DNA of 17,169 nt from Clostridiales bacterium (GCA_012522165.1 JAAYKZ010000023.1:1-17169); one strand, 5' to 3'; shown: positions 1 to 8,146, counted from the stretch's first letter. A program made the numbers and translations. The notes: generated by a model from the letters alone, not told the origin.

Positions 1-1
1 C

Positions 2-121
2 ACATATACGGTTATTGATCCAAGTGAAGGATTCTCTATTGTATATATGCATCAGATGATGCCCAATATGGAGGAATATCACCATCACAGAGTAAGGGCA
101 GTAGCATACAGCTGTATCTAA
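2..121 (+). CDS. C-terminal end of a beta-lactamase-fold serine hydrolase (5' part outside window)
   Basis: Frame 2 is open from the window edge to a TAA at 119-121 and gives 39 residues. They include VIDPSEGFSIVYMHQMMPN followed by an HHHRVRAVAY-like tail. In EstB-type and other class C beta-lactamase-fold serine hydrolases the last strand reads roughly 'WVDPKEDLVVVFMTQ', followed by a proline- or histidine-rich segment and a final helix ending in 'LVY.AL'. This tail fits that pattern in order and length. The Ser-x-x-Lys and Tyr-x-Asn motifs lie outside the window, so activity cannot be judged. The gene ends 114 bases before the first CE1 esterase on the same strand, with no clear terminator between them, so it may belong to the same cluster. 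The family call rests on one short segment and is moderately secure. Confidence 0.6.
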   Translation, partial: TYTVIDPSEGFSIVYMHQMMPNMEEYHHHRVRAVAYSCI

Positions 122-204
122 GAAATATTACCTTTTATTCACCAAGAAATACAATATCTTTATTAGTATTATAAAAGCAGGACAGAAGCCTTACAAAATC
201 CATA

Positions 205-231
205 TATAATATTTAAAAAAAATAGGAGGGG
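205..231 (+). promoter_or_regulatory. Candidate -10 box and strong RBS before the CE1 cluster
   Basis: A consensus TATAAT lies at 205-210 and an AGGAGGGG ribosome binding site at 224-231, with the ATG at 236. No good TTGACA-like hexamer lies 16-18 bases upstream of the TATAAT, so the promoter is weakly supported and transcription could also come from the upstream hydrolase gene. The 122-235 spacer contains no CG dinucleotide, so it lacks the CG-centred operator found at other promoters in this window. Confidence 0.35.
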
Positions 232-235
232 AAAC

Positions 236-1405
236 ATGAAGAAGGAAATTATAAATAACCAGGCCCTTTATCAGCATATGCTGTTTTTTGACCCCCTTAA
301 CAAAAGAGCGGTGTTTAATAGGAGCAATGAAGATGCTGACATTGCTGAAAGAATTTATTATGTAGATGAAAAGCCTGGTGTAAGGATTCTTGAAAATGGT
401 GATGTGGAATTCAACTACTATGCACCTGGTGCCAAATCAGTAAAGGTCAAAGGTATTGGCGGTTCAATGCCGCAAGAATATGATATGGAGCCGGTGGGAG
501 ATGGGTATTGGCAGGTAGTTGCTAAGGATATAGCTCCAGGTTTTCATTACCATATATATATTGTTGATGGGGTACAGACCACAAATCAGCTGGCTCCGTA
601 TGGGTATGGATGCTTTTATGTAATAAATTTCTTTGAAAAACCTGATGAAGATTCGGATTTCTTTTTGCTGCATGATGTTCCCCATGGCGATATCAGGATG
701 GAGCTGTACAAGTCATCAGTCACAGGGAGAATAAAAGCCGCCTGGGTTTATACTCCTCCCGGATATGATCAAAATGTTGACAAAAGATATCCGGTTCTGT
801 ACATACAGCATGGTGTTGGCGAGAATGAGACTGGATGGATTTGGCATGGAAAGCTTAATTATATAGCTGATAACCTACTAGCAGAAGGCAAAATGGAAGA
901 GATGATAATAGTTATGAATTCAGGCTACGCTTTTGTACCTGGGGAAAAGTACATGTTCTTCCCAGGAGAGTTTGACAGTGAACTGGTTAACGACTGCATA
1001 CCCTTTATAGATTCTAAGTATCGTACATTGGCAGACCGGGAACACAGGGCTGTTGCTGGCTTGTCATTAGGTTCTGCACAAGCCTATTATTCAGGAATCA
1101 CCCATATGGAAGATACCTTTTCTGCTATAGGCATCTTCAGTGGTGGCGTTCGTCCTGTGGGAATGTTTGATTCATATGATCTGTCATGGGCCTTTGAGGA
1201 TCCTGAGAAATTTAATCGGCTTATCAAGGTATTCTTCGTATCGGCGGGAGAACAGGAAATGATGTATGAATCCAACAAGGAATTCTTACAAAGGATGAAG
1301 GAAGAAAAGGGTATAAACAGCGTTTTCTATTCGCGACCAGGTTACCACGAATGGGATGTTTGGAGATATAGTGCGCGAGAGTTTCTTCAACTTCTTTTCA
1401 AGTGA
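236..1405 (+). CDS. CE1/esterase-D-like carbohydrate esterase with N-terminal E-set domain, copy 1 of 3
   Basis: A 389-residue intracellular ester hydrolase with no signal peptide or membrane segment. Residues about 48-135 look like the immunoglobulin-like E-set/CBM48-type module that precedes many CE1 feruloyl or acetyl-xylan esterases (GYW, PGFHYH, VDG motifs). Residues about 150-389 are the alpha/beta-hydrolase domain: SSVTGR, VYTPPGYD, the HGVGEN oxyanion-hole region (192-197), nucleophile elbow GLSLG with Ser277, and His371 in the PGYHEWDVW motif. The acid position, equivalent to Asp in the XynZ feruloyl esterase GTND motif, reads GEQE (338-341), so Glu341 is the probable third triad member. 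The start is fixed by AGGAGGGG five bases upstream. The next gene starts 18 bases after the stop. The substrate is unproven; acylated arabinoxylan oligosaccharides are the inference from context. This copy has HGVGEN where copies 2 and 3 have HGGGEN. Confidence 0.85.
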   Translation: MKKEIINNQALYQHMLFFDPLNKRAVFNRSNEDADIAERIYYVDEKPGVRILENGDVEFNYYAPGAKSVKVKGIGGSMPQEYDMEPVGDGYWQVVAKDIAPGFHYHIYIVDGVQTTNQLAPYGYGCFYVINFFEKPDEDSDFFLLHDVPHGDIRMELYKSSVTGRIKAAWVYTPPGYDQNVDKRYPVLYIQHGVGENETGWIWHGKLNYIADNLLAEGKMEEMIIVMNSGYAFVPGEKYMFFPGEFDSELVNDCIPFIDSKYRTLADREHRAVAGLSLGSAQAYYSGITHMEDTFSAIGIFSGGVRPVGMFDSYDLSWAFEDPEKFNRLIKVFFVSAGEQEMMYESNKEFLQRMKEEKGINSVFYSRPGYHEWDVWRYSAREFLQLLFK

Positions 1406-1423
1406 TCAAAAGGAGGGGCTGGC

Positions 1424-2581
1424 ATGAAAGATAAAAATGATATTATAAAAAACCAGGCTTTATATCAATATTCATTATTCTTTGATGATGTAAGAAAGAA
1501 TCTTGTGCGTGGGGACAGGTCCGGGCCTGGGGCATACAAACCCCTTAGACAGGGTGTTGAGCTCCTTGGAGATGGGAAAGTCCGCTTTAATTATCGGCCT
1601 CCCGAAGGCACAAAGAGTGTAGTTGTAAAGGGCTGGGGAGGATCTATGCCCAATACATATGAGCTAAAGCCTGATACAGATGGATATTGGTCAGTTGTTG
1701 TAGACGATATACCCCCAGGCTTTCATTATCATGAGTATTATGTGGATGGTGTAAAGGCCACAAACCCATTAACTCCTTACGGCTATGGAGGGTTTATAGC
1801 TGTAAACTTCTTTGAGTTGCCGGGAGAGGAAGATTCTGACTTCTATCTGTTAAAGGACGTACCCCATGGAACTGTTCGAATGGATTTATATAAGAGTTCT
1901 GTTACTGGACGCTGGCGTAATTGCTATGTATATACGCCTCCAGGCTATGAGAAAGAATTGGATAAAAAATATCCGGTTCTTTACCTTCAGCACGGTGGTG
2001 GTGAGAATGAGACGGCTTGGGTATGGCACGGAAAAATCAATTATATAATGGACAATTTACTTGCTGAAGGAAAATGTCAAGAGATGATAATAGTCATGAA
2101 CAATGGCTATGCTTTTAAGTCTGATGGAACAAGCCATCCCTCAATGGGAAGCCTGGATGAAGTCATAGTTAAGGATTGTATACCTTTTATCGACAGTAAA
2201 TACCGTACAATAGCCCATCGCGAATTTCGTGCTATGGCAGGCCTTTCCATGGGAGGATTTCAGTCAAATGCTACGGTTATGAGTAACCTTGACAAATTTG
2301 CCAGTCTAGGGATATTCAGTGGAGGTTTTTCGTACAAGGGAAAGGGTTACGACCTAACTGAGCTTTTTAATAACCCAGAGGAGTACTATAAGAAGTTTAA
2401 GCTTCTATTTGTAGCGGCTGGTGAACAGGAACAGCCCATGTGTGATGAGTTGAGGCAAGAGCTTGACGAGCTAAATCAAAAGGGTATAAGAAATGTTTTC
2501 TACTCTTGTCCCGGATATCATGAGTGGGATGTCTGGAGAAGGTCCTGCCGTGAGTTCCTAAAGTTACTATTCAGGTCATAA
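1424..2581 (+). CDS. CE1/esterase-D-like carbohydrate esterase with N-terminal E-set domain, copy 2 of 3
   Basis: A 385-residue paralogue of the preceding gene, with the same two-domain layout: a conserved N-terminal NQALYQxxLFFD segment, an E-set module at about 45-132 and a hydrolase domain from about 145. Visible catalytic elements are HGGGEN (190-195), GLSMG with nucleophile Ser275, GEQE (333-336) with Glu336 in the acid position, and His366 in PGYHEWDVW. There is no signal peptide, so it should act in the cytoplasm. It is preceded by AAAGGAGGGG at 1408-1417 and lies 18 bases after copy 1, so the two are almost certainly co-transcribed. Compared with copy 1, the segment after the VMNNGYAF strand and the region near residue 310 differ, which is where acyl-group or sugar specificity could diverge. 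The family call is strong; feruloyl, acetyl or other ester preference cannot be read from sequence alone. Confidence 0.85.
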   Translation: MKDKNDIIKNQALYQYSLFFDDVRKNLVRGDRSGPGAYKPLRQGVELLGDGKVRFNYRPPEGTKSVVVKGWGGSMPNTYELKPDTDGYWSVVVDDIPPGFHYHEYYVDGVKATNPLTPYGYGGFIAVNFFELPGEEDSDFYLLKDVPHGTVRMDLYKSSVTGRWRNCYVYTPPGYEKELDKKYPVLYLQHGGGENETAWVWHGKINYIMDNLLAEGKCQEMIIVMNNGYAFKSDGTSHPSMGSLDEVIVKDCIPFIDSKYRTIAHREFRAMAGLSMGGFQSNATVMSNLDKFASLGIFSGGFSYKGKGYDLTELFNNPEEYYKKFKLLFVAAGEQEQPMCDELRQELDELNQKGIRNVFYSCPGYHEWDVWRRSCREFLKLLFRS

Positions 2582-2653
2582 TTAGTGACAATGAAAAGTT
2601 TAGGATTAATAAAATTATAGAATTATAAAAAATAATGGGAGGGAGTTATAATA

Positions 2654-3817
2654 ATGGCATATAGGTATAGTGATAATGAAGCCCTAAATTCAGATGGTTT
2701 GTTTTTTGATGCTGTACGTCTTAAAATGCAGCCCTTTATAGACGAAAAAGGAATCAACAGGGGGCCTAGACATACATGGGAGGTTCCAGGAATCAAAATT
2801 GAGGACAACGGAGATGTGACCTTCTCCTTCTATGCACCCAATGCAAAGGAGGTTTTTGTAGCAGGATTTATGGGATCTGCCATGACCAATAAAAAACGTA
2901 AGATGACCAAGGGTGAGGATGGTTACTGGCGGGTTACAGTTAGTGATATTCCTCCAGGCTTCCACTATCACGAATATTTTGTAGATGGGACTTGTGTAGT
3001 TAATCCCCAAGCTCCTGTGGGTTATGGATCACACAAGGTTGTAAATTTTTTCAACAAACCAGAGGAAAGTGATTTCTATATCCTTAAGGATGTTCCACAT
3101 GGGACGGTACGTATGGAGCATTTTTATTCATCCGTTACAGGAAGGTACAGAAATTGCTGGGTATACACCCCTCCAGGATATGATGAGGATACGGATAAAG
3201 AATATCCTGTGCTATATTTGCAGCATGGGGGCGGAGAAAACGAAACCGGTTGGATATGGCAAGGAAAAGTTAATTATATCTTAGACAACCTTATTGCTGA
3301 AAAGCAATGTCGTCCTATGATTGTAGTAATGAACTCTCTCTACTGCCCCAACTATGAAAAGGAAGAAGAGTTTCTTGCAGGAGACTTTGATTCCATGCTT
3401 ATAAAAGATTGTATCCCATTTATAGAAAAGAAGTTCAGAGTAGCTAAAGGGAATGAAAACAGGGCTATGGCAGGGCTGTCAATGGGAAGCTACCAAACCA
3501 CTATGACAACCATGCGACATCTGGGATATTTCCCTTACATAGGTATATTTAGCGGAACCATAGAAAGACGCTGGTACTGTGATTTTGACTACTATAAGAA
3601 CTTCGAAGATCCAGAAAGCTTTAACCAAAAGGTCAAACTATTCTTCTTCGGCTATGGGGAGCAGGAAGAAAGAATTGTAAAAGGGCTTGGAAAAGATCTA
3701 AAGATGTTTGACGAAAAGGGTATTCGCTATATGTTGTATACCTGCCCAGGTTATCACGAATGGACTGTTTGGAGAAAATGCCTCAAAGAATTTGTAAAGC
3801 ACATTTTTAAAGAATAG
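2654..3817 (+). CDS. CE1/esterase-D-like carbohydrate esterase with N-terminal E-set domain, copy 3 of 3
   Basis: A 387-residue third paralogue. It keeps the LFFD N-terminal motif, the E-set module with GYWRV, PPGFHYH and VDG, and the VPHGTVRM/SSVTGRYRN linker into the hydrolase domain. Catalytic elements are HGGGEN (201-206), GLSMG (274-278) with Ser276, GEQE (335-338) with Glu338 replacing the usual Asp, and His368 in PGYHEWTVW. It is the most divergent of the three in the 235-250 and 310-325 loops and at the extreme N-terminus. A 72-base AT-rich gap separates it from copy 2. The gap holds the RBS GGGAGGGA (2637-2644) but no convincing terminator or -35 box, so I treat it as the same operon. 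No export signal is present. An enterochelin-esterase-like role is an alternative name for this fold but fits the neighbourhood less well. Confidence 0.85.
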   Translation: MAYRYSDNEALNSDGLFFDAVRLKMQPFIDEKGINRGPRHTWEVPGIKIEDNGDVTFSFYAPNAKEVFVAGFMGSAMTNKKRKMTKGEDGYWRVTVSDIPPGFHYHEYFVDGTCVVNPQAPVGYGSHKVVNFFNKPEESDFYILKDVPHGTVRMEHFYSSVTGRYRNCWVYTPPGYDEDTDKEYPVLYLQHGGGENETGWIWQGKVNYILDNLIAEKQCRPMIVVMNSLYCPNYEKEEEFLAGDFDSMLIKDCIPFIEKKFRVAKGNENRAMAGLSMGSYQTTMTTMRHLGYFPYIGIFSGTIERRWYCDFDYYKNFEDPESFNQKVKLFFFGYGEQEERIVKGLGKDLKMFDEKGIRYMLYTCPGYHEWTVWRKCLKEFVKHIFKE

Positions 3818-3850
3818 AAAAATATATTCTATTTGGAGGTTGATATTGTT

Positions 3851-4813
3851 ATGAAGCAATTGGGCAATAGTGGAGTTAAGGTATCGGATCAAATTCTGGG
3901 CTGCTGGGTAATGGGAGGAACTTATTGGGGCGGTGCAGATGATAAGGATTCTCTCGAAGCAATTATAAAAGCTTATGAGGGAGGCATTAACAGTTTTGAT
4001 ACTGCATACGTATACGGAAGAGGACGTTCAGAGAGGATAGTAGGAGAGGCAGCAAAATCAATGCCGCGGGAAGAAATAACTGTTATAACAAAGCTATGGA
4101 AAACGGATATGGAAAAAGACAGAGTTATTCCTGCTTGCGAAGATAGTCTTAGGCGTTTAGATATGGACTATATAGATGTTTACTTTATACATTATCCTTC
4201 TGATACAGGTGTACCCATCGGTGAAACTATGGAACAAATGATGAAGCTCAAGGAAAGCGGAAAAATCCGTTGCATTGGTCTATCCAATTTTAATTTGGAA
4301 CAAATGAAAGAGGCAGTACAATATGGCGAAGTAGATGTTATTCAGCCATGTTATAGTTTAGTTTGGCGTGAGATTGACAGGGATGGAGTGCTGGATTACT
4401 GCATTGAAAACAACATTGGGGTAATATCATATTCTACACTGGCACAGGGTATTCTTACTGGGAAATTTGATGAGAATACTACATTTCCTAGTGATGATGG
4501 AAGAAGCCGCGCCCCTCTTTTCCAAGATGGATATTATAAGGGAGCTCTTAAGGTTGCGGAGCAATTAAAACCCTTTGCTGAGAAATATGATAAGACCATT
4601 GCACAGGTTGCAATTAACTGGACTATGCATAAGGAAGGTATTACTGCACCTATAGTAGGGGCTAGAAATGCTAGACAGGTTGAAGAGAATCTAAAAGCTT
4701 CAGGCTGGAAGCTATCGGAGGAAGATTGGCAAAAAATTGATGAGTTTAGCAAGGAATATGCCTACAAGCTGCCCAAATTCAGAAACTTCTTTGATGCTAC
4801 TATTGTAGAGTAA
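3851..4813 (+). CDS. Aldo/keto reductase (NADPH-dependent oxidoreductase)
   Basis: A 320-residue TIM-barrel oxidoreductase of the aldo/keto reductase superfamily. The catalytic tetrad is complete: Asp50 and Tyr55 (SFDTAYVYG), Lys81 (VITKLW) and His114 (YFIHYP). The cofactor-binding C-terminal motif PIVGARNARQVEENL is also present, pointing to NAD(P)H-linked reduction of an aldehyde or ketone or the reverse reaction. A TTG at 3833 would add six residues, but it overlaps the ribosome binding site GGAGGT (3835-3840); the ATG at 3851 is correctly spaced behind that site, so I chose it. The gene lies 33 bases after the third CE1 esterase and is followed by a hairpin, making it the last gene of this operon. 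It could reduce a sugar (xylose- or arabinose-type reductases belong to this superfamily) or detoxify an aromatic aldehyde; the substrate is not determinable here. Confidence 0.88.
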   Translation: MKQLGNSGVKVSDQILGCWVMGGTYWGGADDKDSLEAIIKAYEGGINSFDTAYVYGRGRSERIVGEAAKSMPREEITVITKLWKTDMEKDRVIPACEDSLRRLDMDYIDVYFIHYPSDTGVPIGETMEQMMKLKESGKIRCIGLSNFNLEQMKEAVQYGEVDVIQPCYSLVWREIDRDGVLDYCIENNIGVISYSTLAQGILTGKFDENTTFPSDDGRSRAPLFQDGYYKGALKVAEQLKPFAEKYDKTIAQVAINWTMHKEGITAPIVGARNARQVEENLKASGWKLSEEDWQKIDEFSKEYAYKLPKFRNFFDATIVE

Positions 4814-4890
4814 AGTTTTTAGGAGTTTATATTAGGAGCGTATATATCATTTGTTTTGTAGTCATGATTGATTAGAGTAACTATTGAATT

Positions 4891-4947
4891 AGGGCTGTTG
4901 CTAGGCTAGATTAATTAGCTTTGCAACAGCCCTATTGTTTATTCTTT
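4891..4947 (+). terminator. Rho-independent terminator after the CE1/AKR operon
   Basis: A perfect 11-bp inverted repeat, AGGGCTGTTGC (4891-4901) with GCAACAGCCCT (4923-4933), and a 21-base loop, followed by a T-rich tract ATTGTTTATTCTTT. It lies between the convergent ends of the aldo/keto reductase (+) and the MFS gene (-). The T-rich side favours + strand termination, but the stem could stop transcription in both directions. Confidence 0.75.
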
Positions 4948-4948
4948 A

Positions 4949-6169
4949 TCAGCCGTTAGTGAGTTCATTTTGTGATGTGGTCACTCTATTGTATATGGTA
5001 AATCCTATGCATCCTAGCAAGACCAAAAGTACACAGAAGTAAAACATTGCTTTATAACCGTAAGCATTGGAAATTGCCCCTCCAATCATCGGTCCTATTC
5101 CTTGACCTATATCCGCTCCTATGTAATAGGTAGCAGCTGCCACCCCGCTCTTAGCAGGATCCAGCTTTTTAAGGCAGGTTGCCTGTATGGCGGGTTGAGC
5201 GGAACCTTGACCGAAGGCTTTTGCTACAGCGGCCAGCAATACTACAAAAAGCCCGGTTGCATGGGCTAGGAGGATATTTTGCAAAGATACCAAAAGGAAG
5301 GCTGGATAGAGTATGAAAGCCAATCCTTTGGAGTCGGACAACTTTCCTGATAGAGGACGTACTATAAATAAACATATAGATACTACAGTAAAATAAAGGC
5401 CTATATTCTTAATATCTCTTTCTTCTCCTAGAAGAATTAAAAATGAATTTACAATGCCGTTCATAAATGAGAAAATACCTCCAATTAAGGCTAAGGGTAA
5501 AACTTTAAAAGATATTAAGTCATCAAGAGATATTTTCCTTCTATTATTCCCTGAGGCTGATAAGTTTTCTGCATATGATAAATCTGAAGAAGTAACCTGT
5601 GAGTATGGAATTTTAGTAATGAGAATGGATGAAATAATGATTAGGATACCAGCAAACAAAAAATTGGTATTATATCCAAATTTATTTGCAATAAAAATAC
5701 CTATATTAGGCCCTAGTGCTGTTGCTATTATGTGGGTTATGCCGTGATAACCAATGCCTTCACCTAGGTGTTTACGGGAAACGATGGATGATATCAGGGC
5801 CACAGTTGCTGTTCCGCTTACTGCAAAAGCCAGTCCATGTATTATTCTGCATATAATCAAAAGAATAACACTTTTAGCTACTGAATAGCCAAGTGAAGCT
5901 ATTCCCATTACTAGAGTGGCTGCAGAAAGAACATACTTTTTATTTAGTCTGTCAACCACGACCGCTCCAAAAGGTCTGCCTACCAACGCTGTTATAGAAA
6001 AAAGCCCCGCAATTATCCCTGCAACCCCAAGAGATGTACCAAGCAAGGTAGCGTATTTTGAAATTGTTGGATGTATCATGTAAAAGGATGTAGAAGTTAG
6101 TGTGCCAAGAGTTATAAGAGATATATAAGTTGGAGTCCATAAACTATCATCAGTTTTATTCTTTATCAT
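4949..6169 (-). CDS. MFS transporter, probable drug/metabolite or sugar efflux protein
   Basis: A 406-residue, very hydrophobic protein with about 12 predicted membrane helices in two halves, separated by a polar loop near residues 195-225. The loop between helices 2 and 3 carries the major-facilitator signature in the form GRPFGAVVVDRLNKK, and the matching second-half loop reads RPLSGKLSDSKG. This fits the DHA1-type exporter branch better than sugar uptake. Start choice: an ATG at 6178 would add three residues but directly abuts the AAAGGA ribosome binding site, whereas the ATG at 6169 lies nine bases behind it, so 6169 is preferred. It is transcribed divergently from the two-domain esterase, and its candidate promoter overlaps a copy of the operator motif shared with neighbouring units, which suggests co-regulation. 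The substrate is unknown; aromatic acid or oligosaccharide export is inference only. Confidence 0.85.
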   Translation of the reverse strand: MIKNKTDDSLWTPTYISLITLGTLTSTSFYMIHPTISKYATLLGTSLGVAGIIAGLFSITALVGRPFGAVVVDRLNKKYVLSAATLVMGIASLGYSVAKSVILLIICRIIHGLAFAVSGTATVALISSIVSRKHLGEGIGYHGITHIIATALGPNIGIFIANKFGYNTNFLFAGILIIISSILITKIPYSQVTSSDLSYAENLSASGNNRRKISLDDLISFKVLPLALIGGIFSFMNGIVNSFLILLGEERDIKNIGLYFTVVSICLFIVRPLSGKLSDSKGLAFILYPAFLLVSLQNILLAHATGLFVVLLAAVAKAFGQGSAQPAIQATCLKKLDPAKSGVAAATYYIGADIGQGIGPMIGGAISNAYGYKAMFYFCVLLVLLGCIGFTIYNRVTTSQNELTNG

Positions 6170-6289
6170 ATACCACATTCCTTTACTATATATTAATTCA
6201 AATTATCTATATTATTATCGTATTAATATTTTTTTCAATGGCTTCAAAGAAGGTGTATAGGGGCATACTTATTAACTCTAACTTTATAA

Positions 6290-6329
6290 ATATTACCAAT
6301 AATATTTATAATTGTCAAATCGTTTTAGC
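6290..6329 (-). promoter_or_regulatory. Candidate MFS promoter overlapped by operator copy A
   Basis: Read on the minus strand there is TTGACA (6318-6313), a 17-base spacer and TAATAT (6295-6290). The 16-base element GCTAAAACGATTTGAC (minus strand of 6314-6329) overlaps the -35 box. Its left half and central CG match the operator copies downstream of three plus-strand promoters in this window; its right half is diverged. The -10 is only a partial match. Confidence 0.45.
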
Positions 6330-6345
6330 AAAGTTAAAATAAGGC

Positions 6346-6374
6346 TTGACAAACATCTTTTGTGGATATATTAT
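6346..6374 (+). promoter_or_regulatory. SigmaA-type promoter for the two-domain esterase
   Basis: A perfect -35 TTGACA (6346-6351), a 17-base spacer and a -10 TATTAT (6369-6374). It lies about 87 bases upstream of the esterase ATG in the 280-base divergent region shared with the MFS gene. Confidence 0.7.
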
Positions 6375-6389
6375 AAACTTAAGTATACA

Positions 6390-6405
6390 GCTAAATCGTT
6401 ATTGC
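6390..6405 (+). promoter_or_regulatory. Putative LacI/GalR-type operator, copy B
   Basis: GCTAAATCGTTATTGC is centred on CG and begins 15 bases after the -10 box of the esterase promoter, so a bound repressor would block initiation or early elongation. It matches copies C and D in form (GCTAAA-CG-TWRC). An inverted copy of its right end (ATTGC to GCAAT) occurs at 6428-6432. The assignment to a LacI-family regulator is inference from shape, and no such gene is in the window. Confidence 0.5.
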
Positions 6406-6460
6406 TATCTGTCTTATTGTTATTATTGCAATTCTTTTATAGAAAGGGGTCGATCTGCCT

Positions 6461-8146
6461 ATGGCCATTCATTTTAAAGAATACACTATAGGTAAACACC
6501 AAAGAAGCGCTTTTATATACACACCGGACAAACCATGGAACTGTTTTACCAAACCATCATCCGTTGTAATTTTAAGAGACGATGATCAAGAAACATCTGT
6601 TAAGAAGTTACTGGGCATGGGATTAACTGAGCTGGCAGATAAATACCATATCATATTTATTTTTCCCAATCCCACAGAGAAGGGCTGGAATATAAATCTT
6701 TCTTCAGATATGCCCGATGATGTTGAATTCTTAAAAACTATTAATCAAGACATTGGAGCAGGTATTGTAGGATATGAATGGCGGGTAATGCATGATGCTC
6801 GTTACCTCATAGCTGTAGGTCAAGCTTCATCTGTAGCAGCTGCTTATACCACCCTTCATCCGGAGCTTACTGCAGCTGTTGCTTTAGTAGCTGGAGATAG
6901 TGTTCCTGAAAGTATAAGGGATGCCCAAAACCTCTCAATGCCTTCAATGTTGTTTAACTGTTCAGAAGCTATCATATCTCACTATAGAAGAATAAATAAC
7001 ACTGACACTCAAAATGTAATAAATGATTCTATTATCACTTATAAAGATTCTACACATCCCTTTCATCAGGTAACGGTGGTAAAGGGAGAAATAAAGGAAC
7101 TGACAGCCACAATTATTTATAAAATCTGGTATGATTTATTCTATAAGGTAAGAAGAATTAATACCAGTCCTATGGGAAATATATGCAGAAGAATTAACTT
7201 TGAAGAATGCCGCTTTATTATGCATTTAAACGATGACAGATTAGGTGACAATGCAGGAATACCCCATAGCTGGATGGAACATGTACCTCAATCGGTTCTA
7301 GATGATCCTAGCAAACCAGTACCACTGCTTATATTCAGTCACGGAGCCACAGACAATCCCATGAAAGCAGCGGATATGAGCAAATGGCATGAGATTGGTG
7401 AACGTGAAGGGTTTATTACCGTTTATCCTCTAGCCACCAACGGTGTATCCTTTAATCTTAATCTGGATCCAGATGAACCAAGTGATGTGGAATTCTATCT
7501 GGCACTAATTAAGTATCTAAAGAACAAATACAATATTGATGATTCAAGAGTTTATATATCAGGATTTTCCAATGGTGCTGGAATGGCACAGGTTATGGCA
7601 CTGCTTCATCCTGAAATTTTTGCGGCCATAGCTCCAATAGACACAATGTGGCCTTATGTTAAGGCAGGTCCCTTTGCCCCAGAAAAATTTGATTTTTCCA
7701 AGAATTTAAGACCTATTGAAATGGGACTAGAATTGCAGAGAAGGTATAACTACCGTATGCCTGTATGGTATGTCTATGGCACTAGAGAAATGGAATATCC
7801 CATTTATAAAGGGGTAGGACAACAGTATCAGTATGATGCATGGAAAAAATACAATAATATTCCTGTAAAACCTACACCAGAAGAGCCATTAGATAGCGAA
7901 TGCAGCATTGGTGTTGAAGGGGATAAAGTAGAAGTTATTTATCCATGTGCCCAGGATCCAGAATACAAGTATTCTATACATAAATTTTATAGTATAGATG
8001 ATCACAAAAACTATTACAACTTGGCACTAGCTCATGGCAAGGGACATGATGTACATTATGTAGATGCTGAACTGGCCTGGCAGTTTATATCCCGATTTAG
8101 CCGAAATCCCGACGGAACGTTAAACGATAGGGAGGATTCCTACTAG
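6461..8146 (+). CDS. Two-repeat alpha/beta-hydrolase esterase (PHB-depolymerase/feruloyl-esterase-like), N-terminal repeat degenerate
   Basis: A 561-residue protein made of two related alpha/beta-hydrolase units without a signal peptide. The C-terminal unit (about 255-550) looks active: oxyanion region FSHGATDN (302-309), nucleophile elbow GFSNG with Ser370, and the C-terminal HGKGHDVH segment, where His529 is the likely catalytic base. This resembles the LpqC/PHB-depolymerase-like esterases of CE1. The N-terminal unit (about 1-230) repeats landmarks of the second: WNINLSSDMPDDVEFL against FNLNLDPDEPSDVEFY, and YLIAVGQASS followed by LHPELTAAVALVAG against YISGFSNG followed by LHPEIFAAIAPID. 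There the elbow reads GQASS, with Ala122 in place of the nucleophile, and no His is seen at the expected end. The first repeat is therefore probably structural or ligand-binding. The RBS GAAAGGGG lies 11 bases before the ATG. The gene has its own promoter and operator and ends in a terminator stem. Confidence 0.8.
   Translation: MAIHFKEYTIGKHQRSAFIYTPDKPWNCFTKPSSVVILRDDDQETSVKKLLGMGLTELADKYHIIFIFPNPTEKGWNINLSSDMPDDVEFLKTINQDIGAGIVGYEWRVMHDARYLIAVGQASSVAAAYTTLHPELTAAVALVAGDSVPESIRDAQNLSMPSMLFNCSEAIISHYRRINNTDTQNVINDSIITYKDSTHPFHQVTVVKGEIKELTATIIYKIWYDLFYKVRRINTSPMGNICRRINFEECRFIMHLNDDRLGDNAGIPHSWMEHVPQSVLDDPSKPVPLLIFSHGATDNPMKAADMSKWHEIGEREGFITVYPLATNGVSFNLNLDPDEPSDVEFYLALIKYLKNKYNIDDSRVYISGFSNGAGMAQVMALLHPEIFAAIAPIDTMWPYVKAGPFAPEKFDFSKNLRPIEMGLELQRRYNYRMPVWYVYGTREMEYPIYKGVGQQYQYDAWKKYNNIPVKPTPEEPLDSECSIGVEGDKVEVIYPCAQDPEYKYSIHKFYSIDDHKNYYNLALAHGKGHDVHYVDAELAWQFISRFSRNPDGTLNDREDSY

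Noticed and set aside
3833..3850. TTG start adding six residues to the aldo/keto reductase
   Set aside because: The TTG overlaps the GGAGGT ribosome binding site that serves the ATG at 3851, and aldo/keto reductases normally begin with the M-K-x-L-G-x-S/T-G segment encoded from 3851.
6170..6178. Upstream ATG for the MFS gene (minus strand)
   Set aside because: It directly abuts the only ribosome binding site (AAAGGA), leaving no spacing; the in-frame ATG at 6169 is nine bases away from it.
6130..6342. 70-codon plus-strand frame in the divergent MFS/esterase region
   Set aside because: It runs through the candidate MFS promoter and the MFS start, has no Shine-Dalgarno site and shows a low-complexity Ile/Tyr-rich translation typical of AT-rich spacer.
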